Origin: Paenibacillus elgii NBRC 100335
Lineage (GTDB): Bacteria > Bacillota > Bacilli > Paenibacillales > NBRC-103111
Assembly: GCF_004000865.1 (NCBI RefSeq)
Contig: NZ_BIMB01000027.1
Location: 1 to 64,000, forward strand
Direction of reading: 5' to 3'
Length of the DNA stretch: 64,000 nucleotides
Below, piece by piece: positions 1-9,745 of this stretch. Both the position numbers and the translations under genes were made by a program. Under the pieces are notes generated by a model. The model made no database searches. It worked only from the letters and a program-made list of their open reading frames with translations, and had not been told where the DNA came from. The first letter of the stretch is position 1. Every line of letters begins with the position of its first letter.

Positions 1-1
1 G

Positions 2-412
2 GGCGACGTGCGCAAGCCGATTCTGCTCAAGCGCGGGCTGGCGGCGACGATCGACGAATTCCTGCATGCGGCCGAGTATATTTTGGCTCGCGGCAACACG
101 CAGGTCATGCTCATCGAACGCGGCATTCGCACATACGAAAAGGCGACCCGCAATACGCTCGATATTTCCGCCGTGCCGATCCTAAAGCAGGAAAGCCATT
201 TGCCGGTGCTGGTCGACGTCACGCATTCCACAGGACGCAAAGACATTCTTGCCCCATGCGCGAAAGCGGCTCTAGCTGCCGGTGCCGACGGGGTCATGGT
301 CGAGGTGCATCCGGACCCGGCCACGGCATTGTCCGATGCCGCCCAGCAGCTCAATATTGAGGAGTTCGGGAACTTTTACGCTCAAGTGCGGGAGTCCGGG
401 CTTCTTGGGTAG
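2..412 (+). CDS. aroF: DAHP synthase, C-terminal part (gene enters from the left edge)
   Basis: The visible 136 residues are the C-terminal part of a 3-deoxy-7-phosphoheptulonate synthase, the cytoplasmic enzyme that joins PEP and erythrose 4-phosphate at the entry of the shikimate pathway. Blocks that can be seen are [24 protein letters not shown] and [11 protein letters not shown], typical of the single-barrel type Ibeta family. The frame is open to the left edge, so the GTG close to the edge is an internal Val. A strong terminator follows directly. Any regulatory domain would lie outside the window. Confidence 0.9.
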   Translation, partial: GDVRKPILLKRGLAATIDEFLHAAEYILARGNTQVMLIERGIRTYEKATRNTLDISAVPILKQESHLPVLVDVTHSTGRKDILAPCAKAALAAGADGVMVEVHPDPATALSDAAQQLNIEEFGNFYAQVRESGLLG

Positions 413-433
413 ATGATATCGATTGGTAAAGCA

Positions 434-465
434 AAACCGTCTGGAGATGTCCGGACGGTTTTTTT
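434..465 (+). terminator. Rho-independent terminator of the DAHP synthase gene
   Basis: A 10-bp stem (ACCGTCTGGA / TCCGGACGGT, one G-U pair) with a GATG loop is followed by seven T. It lies between the convergent DAHP synthase and LysR genes. Confidence 0.9.
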
Positions 466-471
466 CTATCT

Positions 472-1389
472 TTATTTAACGGCGGCTTCCAGCTTGGGTG
501 TCACGACCTGCTTCTGCTGCCCGGTAAAGTAGTCGACGACGAAATCGCGAAAGTTGCGGGCCGCCTTCGATAAATAACGCTTCTCATGCCATGCGAGCTG
601 GAACGTGCGCTGACATACGGGCTGTTCGATATGCAGCAGCGTAAGCGGCACGGAGGTTGCGTTAATGTTGCATCCCCCTGCAAAAGCGACGCCCAACCCG
701 GTGCGTACCAAGCTTGCTACGGCGGCAGGTTCGTCAACCCGGCAGACGAAGTTCGGCGAGATCCCCGCTTCGCGACAGAACGCATCGTTCATCTTTTGGA
801 AAATAAACCCTTCCTTATACCCGATAAACGGCTCATCGGCTACCTCGCTTAACGCAATGCTGCCACGGTGCGCCAGACGGTGCCCCGGAGGCACGGCCAG
901 ATACACTTCTTCATGCAGGATAGCCACGGCATCGATGTCCGGCCCTTCGATGGGCATCGCCGAAAAGCAAAAATCGACCTCTCCGGCTTCGAGTAACTGT
1001 GCCATTTCATCCATGGAAGCTTGGGTCATGCGAAAGTTCACATTTGGGTAAACCGACAAAAACGCGCTTAAAGGGTCCGTCAGGCGATTCAGCGTGGACA
1101 TGGCCAAGCTGATGCTTCCCTGCTCGCTGCCGGCCATATCGGCCACTTCCCGACGGCCTTCTTCCAACGCGTTCAGCGCGGTTTCCACTTTGTCCAGAAA
1201 CGCTTTGCCGAACGAGTTAAGCCGGATTTGCCGGCCCTCGCGGTCGAACAACGGCACGCCCACATCGGCCTCCAGCCGGGAAATCGTTTTGCTGAGCGCC
1301 GGCTGTGCGATATGAAGCTCTTGCGCTGCTCTCGTCATATGCTCCAGCTTGGCGACCGTGCGAAAATAATGGAGCTGCAGCAGTTCCAT
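472..1389 (-). CDS. LysR-family transcriptional regulator
   Basis: A 305-residue protein of usual LysR length. Residues about 3-60 form the winged helix-turn-helix (LHYFRTVAKLEHMTRAAQEL, then IAQPALSKTISRLE and LFDREGR). Residues about 90-290 are the periplasmic-binding-like effector domain. It is transcribed away from an MDR-family oxidoreductase, the usual LysR layout, so it probably controls that gene and itself. The effector cannot be read from sequence. A possible LysR box (CTCA...TGAG) sits just upstream of its start. Confidence 0.88.
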   Translation of the reverse strand: MELLQLHYFRTVAKLEHMTRAAQELHIAQPALSKTISRLEADVGVPLFDREGRQIRLNSFGKAFLDKVETALNALEEGRREVADMAGSEQGSISLAMSTLNRLTDPLSAFLSVYPNVNFRMTQASMDEMAQLLEAGEVDFCFSAMPIEGPDIDAVAILHEEVYLAVPPGHRLAHRGSIALSEVADEPFIGYKEGFIFQKMNDAFCREAGISPNFVCRVDEPAAVASLVRTGLGVAFAGGCNINATSVPLTLLHIEQPVCQRTFQLAWHEKRYLSKAARNFRDFVVDYFTGQQKQVVTPKLEAAVK

Positions 1390-1426
1390 CCTCGTTCACT
1401 CCTTTTCATTCCCATTCATTCATATA

Positions 1427-1449
1427 CTCAAGGTTATATAATCTATGAG
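1427..1449. promoter_or_regulatory. Candidate LysR-type operator
   Basis: CTCA and TGAG arms flank an AT-rich centre with an internal TATATAA, in the divergent gap between the LysR gene and the oxidoreductase. The symmetry is only partial and the site is assigned mainly by position. Confidence 0.3.
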
Positions 1450-1604
1450 ATAAGATGTATTTTTGTTTATTTATGTTCCAGTATAAAATAAATGCTGCAA
1501 GCGGGCAAATTCCGCGGAAAAAGATTTGTGGATAGGCACAAAGAGAAGCTGCGCGGGAACGGACCGTTCCTGCGGGCGGCGATAAAAAAGAGGAGGGGTT
1601 TGGT

Positions 1605-2519
1605 ATGAAAGCAGCGGCGTTTTCTTCTCCGGGTACACCGGATGTGCTGCAAACGATGGAATTTGACGATCCTCAAGCGGGAGCGGGGCAGGTGAGGGTG
1701 CGCGTCAAGGCGGCTGGCGTGCAGCCGTTCGATCTGGCGCTGCGAAGCGGCTGGAGCCCTCCGCCCGGTATAACGGTACAGTTCCCGCAAATCCCGGGCA
1801 ACGAATTCGCCGGGGTTGTCGATCAAGTCGGGGAAGGGGTCACCGGTTTTGCCATCGGCAGCGAGGTGATCGGTTACAAAATGCTGACCTGCTATGCCGA
1901 GTATGTGACGGTCGATGCCAGTCAAATCGTCGTCAAACCGCAGAGCATGCCTTGGGAGGTGGCGGGCGGCCTGTCCGGGGCAGGACAAGCGGCGTATACC
2001 GGGCTGAAGGAGATTGGTGCAGGTCATGGTGACACCGTATTGATCCATGCCGCTGCAGGAGCTGTCGGTACGATCGCCGTGCAGTTGGCCCAGGCTTGGG
2101 GAGCGACGGTCATCGGCACCGCCAGCGAGCGCAACCATGACTACCTGCGTTCGCTCGGCGCCATACCCGTCGCCTATGGAGAAGGTCTGGCCGACAGAGT
2201 GCGAGCTCTCGCTCCGCATGGAATCGATGCGGTGCTTGACGGGGCCGGAGGCGACGCCCTGCGCGTCTCGGTGGAATGGGTCCGGAACCGGGAGCGCATC
2301 GGTACCCTCGTCGGCTTCGACTTGGCCGAGGAATTGGGTATCCGCCCGATTCGCAGCCAGCGGTCGGCTGCCCGGTTGGCGGAACTCGCCGATCTGTACG
2401 AGCAGGGCAAGCTGCGCCTCCTCATTCGCAGCACATTCCCTCTGCACCAAGCCGCCGATGCCCACCGCGAAGTCGAAACCGGGCACGGGCGCGGCAAAGT
2501 TGTTCTAACGTTCGATTAG
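1605..2519 (+). CDS. NADP-dependent MDR-family oxidoreductase (quinone oxidoreductase-like)
   Basis: A 304-residue medium-chain dehydrogenase/reductase without zinc ligands. The N-terminal GroES-like domain (about 25-110) contains PGNEFAGVVDQVG. The Rossmann domain follows, with AAAGAVGTIAVQLAQ near residue 150 as the nucleotide-binding motif. Members reduce quinones, enals or similar carbonyls with NADPH in the cytoplasm. AGGAGGGG sits at good spacing before the ATG. The divergent LysR gene suggests substrate- or stress-dependent induction. The exact substrate is unknown. Confidence 0.85.
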   Translation: MKAAAFSSPGTPDVLQTMEFDDPQAGAGQVRVRVKAAGVQPFDLALRSGWSPPPGITVQFPQIPGNEFAGVVDQVGEGVTGFAIGSEVIGYKMLTCYAEYVTVDASQIVVKPQSMPWEVAGGLSGAGQAAYTGLKEIGAGHGDTVLIHAAAGAVGTIAVQLAQAWGATVIGTASERNHDYLRSLGAIPVAYGEGLADRVRALAPHGIDAVLDGAGGDALRVSVEWVRNRERIGTLVGFDLAEELGIRPIRSQRSAARLAELADLYEQGKLRLLIRSTFPLHQAADAHREVETGHGRGKVVLTFD

Positions 2520-2633
2520 GGACGGGGAAAAAGAGGGCGGGCGGATTCCGCAAGTTTTTCCGTTTTTAACCGGTTTTAAACTCTCCGCGTTATGCTGTTA
2601 GGGTTAGCTTGATCATTCACAGGCGGAGAGGAG

Positions 2634-5600
2634 TTGTCGAACACGTTGTTGTCGCAATCATGGAACGGAAGAATACGGGGCCGGCCCGCGGTCATTCTGG
2701 CGGCTGCCGGGGTGTTGGTGCTGGCCGGACTGTGCGGCGAACGGCCGGCGATAGCGGCAGAGGGCTACCCGCCCCATCCGCTGCCCAAATACATCGTCAC
2801 CCAGCTAGACTATACATTGGGGCTTAATCCCGATGGAACGGTGTCCGGTGACGGTCAAGTCCAATCCTTCAAGGTGTGGGGCTGGACGGACGTAGCGTCG
2901 CTCGATGCGGGACTGAAGCATGCCGTCGCGGTCACGAAGGACGGAAGGGTGTATGCGGCGGGGAAAAACGATGACACCGCTTGCTACTCCAGCGACGACT
3001 TGACCCAAAGAGCGACGCAATGGACGCAGATGAAGTCTGTGGCTGCAGGAGATTGCTTTACGGTGGGGCTGAAAAACGACGGAACCGTCGTCGGCCTCGG
3101 CAGGATGAACGGCTACGGCCAAATCAGCGATTTGTCGGAATGGTCCGGCATCAAGCAGATTGCCGCCGGCGATATGTTCACGGTCGGTTTGACCAATAGC
3201 GGCAAGGTTGTCATGAAGGGCAACACGGCTTATGGGCAGGGAAATGTCGGCGGCTGGACCAATGTCGTGCAGATCGCTGCCGGCGATACTTTCATTTTGG
3301 GGCTTCGAGCCGACGGAACGGTCGTATCGACGGGAGGTCCCGACGTATCCGGATGGAAAGATATCGTATGGATTTCTGGAGGCTCCTCGGTTGCGGCAGG
3401 CGTTACGAAGGACGGCAAGGTTGTCACGGCAGGCGATGTGTTCCCCGAAATTCAAGCGGAAATGGATAAGTGGACGGATATCATTCAGGTCTCGATCCGC
3501 CGTCAATCTCACGCCGTCGCCGTTCGTAAAAACGGACAGTCGGTGGCTGCCGCCCAAGCGCAAGGCTTCAATTACAAACCGAAGTTGAAATGGGTCTTGA
3601 AGCAATATGCGCCACAGACGCCTGGCTCGGTTGCTACTCCGTCGTCCCCTCGAAAAAAAGGGCCTGTCTCGCTGCAGTGGACACCCCCGGAGTGGGGGCT
3701 CGGCAGCGACCGCTACTATCAGGTGGAGTTTTACGACGGGAGCGCATGGACGCAAATTGGAGATCGGGTGACCGGTACTGAATTCACCTATGATATACCC
3801 GCAAGCGTCAATACCTCCGACGCCAAGTTTCGGGTGCGGGCAGGAACCGAATACGGCTTGTCGGAATATGTGACGACGAATCCGATTGTGATCGACAATC
3901 AACCGCCGCAAGCGCCGGTGATCACGGTCAGCTCGGAAGCGTGGAGCGAGCAGCCTATTCAGGTTACGATTGCGGAAAGTCCGGCGGTAAGCGGAGTGGA
4001 CCGCACGGAATACCGGCTGAACGGCGGCTTGTGGCAGACCTACACGGCGCCGTTCACGATTGAAGCGGACGGAGAGACGAAGGTCGAGGCGAGAACTTGG
4101 AACAAGCTGGGGGAAGTCAGCGAAGCAAGTGCCAAGACGGTCCGGATCGACCGGCTTGGACCGGAGCCCCCGGTCGTGACAGCGGATGCTTCCGGCTGGA
4201 CCCGCGCGGAGCAGGTAACGGTTACCGTGGCGGACGGCGCGGATGCGGGAATCGGCGTATTGCGCTCCGAGGTTCGGCTCGTTGCCTCCGACGGCACCGT
4301 CATATCGGATTGGGCCCCTTACGTGTCGCCCCTGACGATCCGGGAAGAAGGACGCTGGACCGTCCGCGCGCGGACGGTCGATAAGCTGAATCATGTAAGC
4401 GAGGAGAGCGCCTTCACCGTACTAATCGACCGGACCAAGCCGAGCGCTCCGGTCGTGACCCCGCAAACGTCCGACTGGATTGATGCGCCTGGCGTATCCG
4501 TCGCCGTCTATGGCGAGGACGGATTGTCAGGCTTGCAGCGTCTGGAGTATAAGCTCAGCGGCGGAGCGACCGCAGACTGGACGGAATATACCGGTCAGCT
4601 TCGGATCGAAGCGGAAGGTGAAATCGAGGTCCGGGTGCGCGCCATAGACAAAGCGGGCAACGTGAGCGACGAATCGTCCGCTATCGTCCGAATCGACCGG
4701 TCCGCCCCGGAGGCGCCGACGGTTACGGTCAGCGAATCCGGATGGACCCGCCGGGACGTCAAGGTTGACTTCGCAGGCACGGACCGCCTGAGCGGGCTGC
4801 TGAAATACCAAGTTAAGCTGGGGCCGGACAGCCCTTGGCAGGATGTGACTCCCGGCGATTCCGTTACCGTTACCGCCGAAGGCGAAACGACGGTTACGGC
4901 ACGTGCGATTGACCGGCTGGGCCACGTCAGCGGGGAGGCTGCCGTTCGGGTCCGGATCGATCGTACGGCACCTACGGTTCCGTTCGTTACAACCGATGCA
5001 CCCGGCTGGACGACCGGGAATGTGACGGTGGCCGTTTACGGAAGCACGGATGCCGTTTCCGGGACAGTCAAGTATCAGTACAAGCTGGGCCCGAACGGCG
5101 CATGGACCGATGTTCCGGGAACCGGCTTCACCGTGAGTGCCGAAGGCGAGACGCCCGTCTACGTGAGGGCATCGGACGAAGCGGGCAACGTGAGCGAAGA
5201 GGCGTATACTGTCGTTCGGATCGACCGGACGGCTCCGACCGCCCCGGTCTTGGCGCCAAGCGCGACAGGCTGGACAAACGATAAGGTTACCTTTACCGTG
5301 AGCGGCGGTGCGGATGCGGGCAGTGGGGTCGCGCGCTTGCAGTATCGAATCGGCCAAGGCGGGAGCTGGACCGATTACACGGGCACCGCGGTGACCGTCG
5401 AATCGGAAGGCGAAACGGCCGTTTTCGCCCGGGCCATAGACCGGGTCGGTTTGATCAGCGAAGAGGCTAGCGCGATCATCCGTATCGATCGGACGCCGCC
5501 GAACGTGCCGATCTTGTCGCTAAGCGAAAGCGGCTGGACGAACCGTCCCGTCACGTTCGAGGTTTACGGCAGCTCGGATACGGGAAGCGGTCTTGCGAAG

Positions 5601-8024
5601 TATATGGTGAAGCAAGGCGCGAACGGACCTTGGGCGGAATACCCGGGCACCCCGGTTGAAGTAAGCTCGGATGGAGAGACGCCGGTGTTTGCGCTGGCCG
5701 TCGACGCGGCGGGCAACCGGAGCACTGAAGCCCACGCGGTAATCCGGATCGACCGGGGGAAGCCGGTCATTTCGTTAAAAGGGGACAATCCGATGCTGCT
5801 GGAAGTTGGCACCCCCTATGCGGAGCCGGGCGCTGAGGCTCTGGATGCGCAGGACGGCGATCTGACCCGGCAAATGACCGTGACGGGTAGCGTCTATTCG
5901 GCCAAGCTTGGCACCTATGAGCTCCGGTACCGCGTATCGGACCGGACGGGGAATACCGCGGAAGCGACAAGAATCGTGCACGTTGTCGATACGACGAAGC
6001 CTGTAATCACGATCAGGGGAGCGAACCCGGCCATCGTCGCTTTGGGAGACTCCTACACCGATGCCGGCGCGACAGCGATGGACAATTACGACGGCGACTT
6101 AACGAGCCGGATGACCGTGACGGGCAGCGTATATACGAAGCAAATGGGAATCTACATGATCCGTTACAGCGTCAGCGACAGCTCCGGCAATGTGGCGGAA
6201 GCCGTCCGCACCGTTCATGTCGTGGACAAGGAAAGCCCTTATATCGTGCTGCTTGGCGAAAATCCGCTGGATTGGCAGGCCGGTACGGCCTATGTCGATC
6301 CGGGAGCCAAGGCGTTCGATCCGCAGGACGGTGACCTTACGGGCCGGATCGCGGTAACAGGCCATGTCGACGTAACGCGGCTCGGAAGCTACGTGCTCCA
6401 ATATGATGTGACGGATCGGGCCGGAAATCCGGCGATTCCCGTAACCCGTACGGTACGGGTGAAGGATACGATCCCGCCGGTCATTACGCTGCGAGGAGAG
6501 CCGGAGATGTCTATAAGCTACGGCGCCTCCTTCGTCGATCCGGGCGCTGTAGCCATGGATAACTATGACGGGGATATCAGCGGCCGCATTCGGGTGGTCG
6601 GGACCATCGATTCCCGCAAGCCCGGAGTTTACGAGCTGCGCTATCAGGTCGAGGATTCGTCCGGCAACCGTGCGCTTGAAGTCGTACGCAAGGTCCGGGT
6701 ACGTCCGGAAGAGGAAGAGAGCGGAAGCTCCGCTCCAAGTTCGCCGACGCCCGCCACTACGGCGCCAAGCGTTTCGGGACCTGGGCCTGCGGGCCAGCCG
6801 GATGCTGCCAGACCAGGCTTGTTCGAAGTCAACAGCCGGGCGGCTGAGCCGGATCTGTGGCTAACCGTCCGCGGAGAGGCATTCGCCGGGGCGCTTGCCC
6901 AAGCCCGCGGGACGGACGTAGTGCTGCCAATCGACGCTTCGCATGAAGCGGGCAAACGTTCGATCCGCGTCGATCTGCCTGCGGAATCGATTGTGGCGGC
7001 CGCGCAGGCGGCTGGGAAAAGGATCGTACTGCAAGGTGCGGAAGCCGGGTATATTTTACCTCCTGACGCCGTCGATCTGTCGTCGCTCGCCAAGCAGCTC
7101 GGGAGCGGTATCAAGGAATTGACGATCTCGGTGACGATGAGGCCGGTCACGGACCCCGATAGGCTGCAGAGCTTCAAACGGCAAGCGTCGGAAGCCGGCT
7201 ATCGGCTTATAGCCCCGATTATGGATTTCGACGTAAGGGCCCGTACCGGTGGATCTGCCGCGTCGCTGAATGTTTTCTCCGTTTACGTTCCGAGGACGAT
7301 CACACTTCAGGGAGCGGCAAATCCGGATGAAACGACGGTGATCCGTGTCCTGCCGGACGGTTCGATCAGCTTCGTCCCGGCGGTATTCTCCGGCGGTCAG
7401 GCGACCGTATTCAGCCGGATGAACGGCACTTACATGGTGCTTGTCCGGGAGAAAGGGAAGTTTCCCGATATAGCCGGACATTGGGCGGAAAAGGAAATCG
7501 ACCGGCTAACGGCCAAGCTGCTCGTCCAAGGGATGACGGAAAGTTCCTTTAACCCGAATGCGGAAATCACCCGGGCGCAGTTTGCGGCTTTGTTGACGCG
7601 TGCGCTCGGCTTGCAGCCGATACCACCGCAAGGACGGTTCAAAGACGTGGCCGGAGCCGATTGGCATGCCGGAACGATTGAAGCCGCTCTGGAGGCCGGA
7701 TTGATCGGCGGCTTCGACGACAGCACGTTCCGGCCGGATGCGCCGGTGACGCGGGAGCAAATGGCTGTTATGATTGCCCGGGCGATGACCCTTTCGGGCC
7801 TTAAGACGGACGGGTATGCTGACAAGGCTGAGGAGATGCTGCAGGGCTTCCGGGACCGTGAAAGTATCTCTTCATGGGCCCGAGACGGGGTGGCGAGAAA
7901 TGTGAAGGCAGGCGTCATTACCGGCTTCACCGATACGAGCTATGCTCCGAATCGAAAGGCCAGCAGGGCGGAAGCCGCCGTGATGATCAGCCGCTGGCTT
8001 ACCCTTGCCCAGTGGATCAATTAA
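2634..8024 (+). CDS. Giant secreted SLH-domain protein with RCC1 and Ig-like repeats
   Basis: A 1796-residue surface protein. Order: signal peptide (hydrophobic AVILAAAGVLVLAGLC, cleavage near AIA/AEG at about residue 42); RCC1-like propeller repeats (about 60-310, AAGDxFTVGLxxDGTVV); a fibronectin-III-like module (about 335-420); seven Ig-like repeats of about 89 residues, each ending near VRIDR (421-1041); four DUF5011-type repeats of about 80 residues (VGTPYAEPGA...DGDLT...YRVSD, 1043-1362); a Ser/Thr/Pro linker; a domain I do not recognise (about 1400-1610); and three SLH modules to the end (ITRAQF, VTREQM, ASRAEA) for binding pyruvylated cell-wall polymer. The start is a TTG with AGGCGGAG six bases upstream; a TTG four codons later is possible. 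Probably an adhesin or matrix protein; ligand unknown. Confidence 0.88.
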   Translation: MSNTLLSQSWNGRIRGRPAVILAAAGVLVLAGLCGERPAIAAEGYPPHPLPKYIVTQLDYTLGLNPDGTVSGDGQVQSFKVWGWTDVASLDAGLKHAVAVTKDGRVYAAGKNDDTACYSSDDLTQRATQWTQMKSVAAGDCFTVGLKNDGTVVGLGRMNGYGQISDLSEWSGIKQIAAGDMFTVGLTNSGKVVMKGNTAYGQGNVGGWTNVVQIAAGDTFILGLRADGTVVSTGGPDVSGWKDIVWISGGSSVAAGVTKDGKVVTAGDVFPEIQAEMDKWTDIIQVSIRRQSHAVAVRKNGQSVAAAQAQGFNYKPKLKWVLKQYAPQTPGSVATPSSPRKKGPVSLQWTPPEWGLGSDRYYQVEFYDGSAWTQIGDRVTGTEFTYDIPASVNTSDAKFRVRAGTEYGLSEYVTTNPIVIDNQPPQAPVITVSSEAWSEQPIQVTIAESPAVSGVDRTEYRLNGGLWQTYTAPFTIEADGETKVEARTWNKLGEVSEASAKTVRIDRLGPEPPVVTADASGWTRAEQVTVTVADGADAGIGVLRSEVRLVASDGTVISDWAPYVSPLTIREEGRWTVRARTVDKLNHVSEESAFTVLIDRTKPSAPVVTPQTSDWIDAPGVSVAVYGEDGLSGLQRLEYKLSGGATADWTEYTGQLRIEAEGEIEVRVRAIDKAGNVSDESSAIVRIDRSAPEAPTVTVSESGWTRRDVKVDFAGTDRLSGLLKYQVKLGPDSPWQDVTPGDSVTVTAEGETTVTARAIDRLGHVSGEAAVRVRIDRTAPTVPFVTTDAPGWTTGNVTVAVYGSTDAVSGTVKYQYKLGPNGAWTDVPGTGFTVSAEGETPVYVRASDEAGNVSEEAYTVVRIDRTAPTAPVLAPSATGWTNDKVTFTVSGGADAGSGVARLQYRIGQGGSWTDYTGTAVTVESEGETAVFARAIDRVGLISEEASAIIRIDRTPPNVPILSLSESGWTNRPVTFEVYGSSDTGSGLAKYMVKQGANGPWAEYPGTPVEVSSDGETPVFALAVDAAGNRSTEAHAVIRIDRGKPVISLKGDNPMLLEVGTPYAEPGAEALDAQDGDLTRQMTVTGSVYSAKLGTYELRYRVSDRTGNTAEATRIVHVVDTTKPVITIRGANPAIVALGDSYTDAGATAMDNYDGDLTSRMTVTGSVYTKQMGIYMIRYSVSDSSGNVAEAVRTVHVVDKESPYIVLLGENPLDWQAGTAYVDPGAKAFDPQDGDLTGRIAVTGHVDVTRLGSYVLQYDVTDRAGNPAIPVTRTVRVKDTIPPVITLRGEPEMSISYGASFVDPGAVAMDNYDGDISGRIRVVGTIDSRKPGVYELRYQVEDSSGNRALEVVRKVRVRPEEEESGSSAPSSPTPATTAPSVSGPGPAGQPDAARPGLFEVNSRAAEPDLWLTVRGEAFAGALAQARGTDVVLPIDASHEAGKRSIRVDLPAESIVAAAQAAGKRIVLQGAEAGYILPPDAVDLSSLAKQLGSGIKELTISVTMRPVTDPDRLQSFKRQASEAGYRLIAPIMDFDVRARTGGSAASLNVFSVYVPRTITLQGAANPDETTVIRVLPDGSISFVPAVFSGGQATVFSRMNGTYMVLVREKGKFPDIAGHWAEKEIDRLTAKLLVQGMTESSFNPNAEITRAQFAALLTRALGLQPIPPQGRFKDVAGADWHAGTIEAALEAGLIGGFDDSTFRPDAPVTREQMAVMIARAMTLSGLKTDGYADKAEEMLQGFRDRESISSWARDGVARNVKAGVITGFTDTSYAPNRKASRAEAAVMISRWLTLAQWIN

Positions 8025-8059
8025 CGGAAACAGCAAGCATACGATGGAACAGGAGCGAA

Positions 8060-8088
8060 GGAGCCCCGCAGATGCGGGGCTCCTTTTT
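8060..8088 (+). terminator. Rho-independent terminator of the SLH gene
   Basis: A perfect 10-bp stem (GGAGCCCCGC / GCGGGGCTCC) with an AGAT loop is followed by five T. Confidence 0.92.
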
Positions 8089-8196
8089 CTCATGGGGAAA
8101 GGCTAGACCCGAGACCCGGGCGGGGCCGTTTTCCTCTTGCCGCCGTAAGCCGGAATAAGGCTTCCTGCATCTCCGGTCGGATACGGTAAAAGCAAA

Positions 8197-8228
8197 AAAC
8201 CGGCGTCCGCAAGAGCGAACGTCGGTTT
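8197..8228. other. Long hairpin upstream of rpoD
   Basis: AAACCGGCGTCCGC and GCGAACGTCGGTTT can form a 14-bp stem around AAGA. Only the minus strand has a T-rich tail, yet no minus-strand gene ends here. Apart from this hairpin and the promoter further on, nothing is visible between the SLH terminator and rpoD. Confidence 0.5.
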
Positions 8229-8281
8229 CTATAGAAGGAGTTGAATTTCGATGGATTTTGTGTTAGAATGACGGTTAGCAG

Positions 8282-8311
8282 TTGAAAAAATGTGATATTC
8301 ATCACTAATAT
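8282..8311 (+). promoter_or_regulatory. Candidate rpoD promoter with a palindrome in the spacer
   Basis: TTGAAA and TAATAT are separated by 18 bases. The spacer holds GTGAT-ATTC-ATCAC (8292-8305), a perfect 5+5 palindrome placed where a repressor would block polymerase. Confidence 0.45.
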
Positions 8312-8388
8312 CCAATATTATACTATCACATCTTCACGGCTTTGTCAAGATTTAATAAAGAGTGGGTTCGGAGAAGAGGGGGCAGCAT

Positions 8389-9501
8389 ATGGCGAACGAT
8401 CAGCACAAGGAAGCGGAGACAGAGCTTACCTTAGATCGGGTGAAACAGCAACTCATCGCGCAAGGCAAAGAGCAAGCTTCGCTCACTTACAAAGAAATTA
8501 CGGAGAAACTCGCTCCGTTCGATCCCGATCCGGAACAAATCAGCGAGTTCGTCGAGAAGCTTATCGAGCTGGGCATCGAGGTAGGCGGGGAACCGGAAGA
8601 GGACCCCGCATTCAGACCGGAGCACGAGGAACACGAACTGCTTCACGACGACCTGTCGCTCCCGCCGGGGATCAAGATCAATGACCCTGTGCGTATGTAC
8701 TTAAAGGAAATCGGACGGGTGCCCTTGCTTTCGGGGGATGATGAAATCGAGCTGGCGGAACGGATTCAGCGCGGAGACGAAGAAGCGAAGCGCAGACTGG
8801 CCGAAGCCAACCTCCGTCTGGTCGTCAGTATCGCCAGACGCTATGTCGGCCGGGGCATGCTGTTCCTTGATTTGATACAGGAAGGCAACATGGGGTTAAT
8901 CAAAGCGGTGGAAAAGTTCGACCACACCAAGGGCTTCAAATTCAGTACGTATGCTACATGGTGGATTCGTCAGGCGATTACGCGTGCGATTGCCGATCAG
9001 GCGAGAACGATCCGGATACCGGTACATATGGTGGAAACGATCAATAAGCTCGTACGCGTGTCCAGACAGCTGCTGCAGGAGCTTGGCCGGGAAGCGACCC
9101 CGGAAGAAATTGCGAAGGAAATGGATTTGACGCCCGATAAAGTACGGGAAATTATGAAGATCGCGCAGGAGCCCGTTTCGCTCGAAACGCCGATTGGCGA
9201 GGAGAACGATTCAAACTTGGGCGACTTCATCGAAGACCAGGAGGCGCTTGCGCCGGCGGACGCGGCGGCTTACGAGCTGCTGAAGGAGCAACTGGAGGAT
9301 GTGCTTGACACGCTTACGGAGCGGGAGGAGAACGTGCTGCGACTTCGTTTCGGACTCGATGACGGCCGCACGCGAACGTTGGAAGAAGTGGGCAAGGTAT
9401 TCGGTGTGACCCGGGAGCGTATCCGGCAGATTGAAGCCAAGGCGCTGCGCAAGCTCAGACATCCGAGCCGCAGCAAGCGGCTGAAAGATTTTATGGATTG
9501 A
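8389..9501 (+). CDS. rpoD: Primary-type RNA polymerase sigma factor (RpoD/SigA)
   Basis: A 370-residue sigma-70 factor of SigA length. Region 1.1 spans about 10-75, region 1.2 starts at [11 protein letters not shown], region 2 has [20 protein letters not shown] and the -10-reading [16 protein letters not shown], region 3 follows, and region 4 ends with [20 protein letters not shown]. It directs core polymerase to housekeeping promoters. The ATG chosen has AAGAGGGGG six bases upstream; a GTG nine codons earlier lacks a good site. In Bacilli rpoD normally follows dnaG; here its left neighbour is a surface-protein gene, so this could be a relocated or second SigA copy. Confidence 0.93.
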   Translation: MANDQHKEAETELTLDRVKQQLIAQGKEQASLTYKEITEKLAPFDPDPEQISEFVEKLIELGIEVGGEPEEDPAFRPEHEEHELLHDDLSLPPGIKINDPVRMYLKEIGRVPLLSGDDEIELAERIQRGDEEAKRRLAEANLRLVVSIARRYVGRGMLFLDLIQEGNMGLIKAVEKFDHTKGFKFSTYATWWIRQAITRAIADQARTIRIPVHMVETINKLVRVSRQLLQELGREATPEEIAKEMDLTPDKVREIMKIAQEPVSLETPIGEENDSNLGDFIEDQEALAPADAAAYELLKEQLEDVLDTLTEREENVLRLRFGLDDGRTRTLEEVGKVFGVTRERIRQIEAKALRKLRHPSRSKRLKDFMD

Positions 9502-9528
9502 TCTTTATTCGTGCGGCGAACGCAGGAA

Positions 9529-9557
9529 GTCGTGCTCTTGGAGCACGGCTTTTTTTG
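9529..9557 (+). terminator. Rho-independent terminator of rpoD
   Basis: A GTCGTGCTC / GAGCACGGC stem with a TTG loop is followed by seven T. Confidence 0.9.
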
Positions 9558-9605
9558 TCCAATGATTTGGGCGAATAAATTCTCATTAAACCTGAGGAGG
9601 ATGTC

Positions 9606-9690
9606 ATGAGAAGCACGAAGAAAAGCCGGATCGGGAAAGCGTTACTGTAATTGCGATGAGCCTGTCGGTTGCCGACTTTTTAAGTGTTAT
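9606..9690 (+). pseudogene. Decayed 5' end of a secreted-protein gene
   Basis: A perfect GAGGAGG lies five bases before an ATG that opens a 14-codon frame (MRSTKKSRIGKALL, then TAA). Adding one base at the stop continues as VIAMSLSVA, giving a basic N-region plus hydrophobic core, a standard Sec signal peptide. No further coding sequence follows before the add promoter, so this looks like the frameshifted remnant of an exported protein gene. It could instead be a genuine tiny peptide; a weak GTCGG-TTG-CCGAC hairpin with five T follows. Confidence 0.4.
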
Positions 9691-9745
9691 ATAAATGTCA
9701 GATTTTTCGAAAAAAATAAGCTGCATGCAATTTATGTAAGTTATA

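Noticed and set aside
2805-4394. Long 529-codon frame on the minus strand
   Set aside because: It is antisense to the SLH repeat gene, has no ribosome site, and is rich in Arg and Pro as expected for a GC-rich shadow frame.
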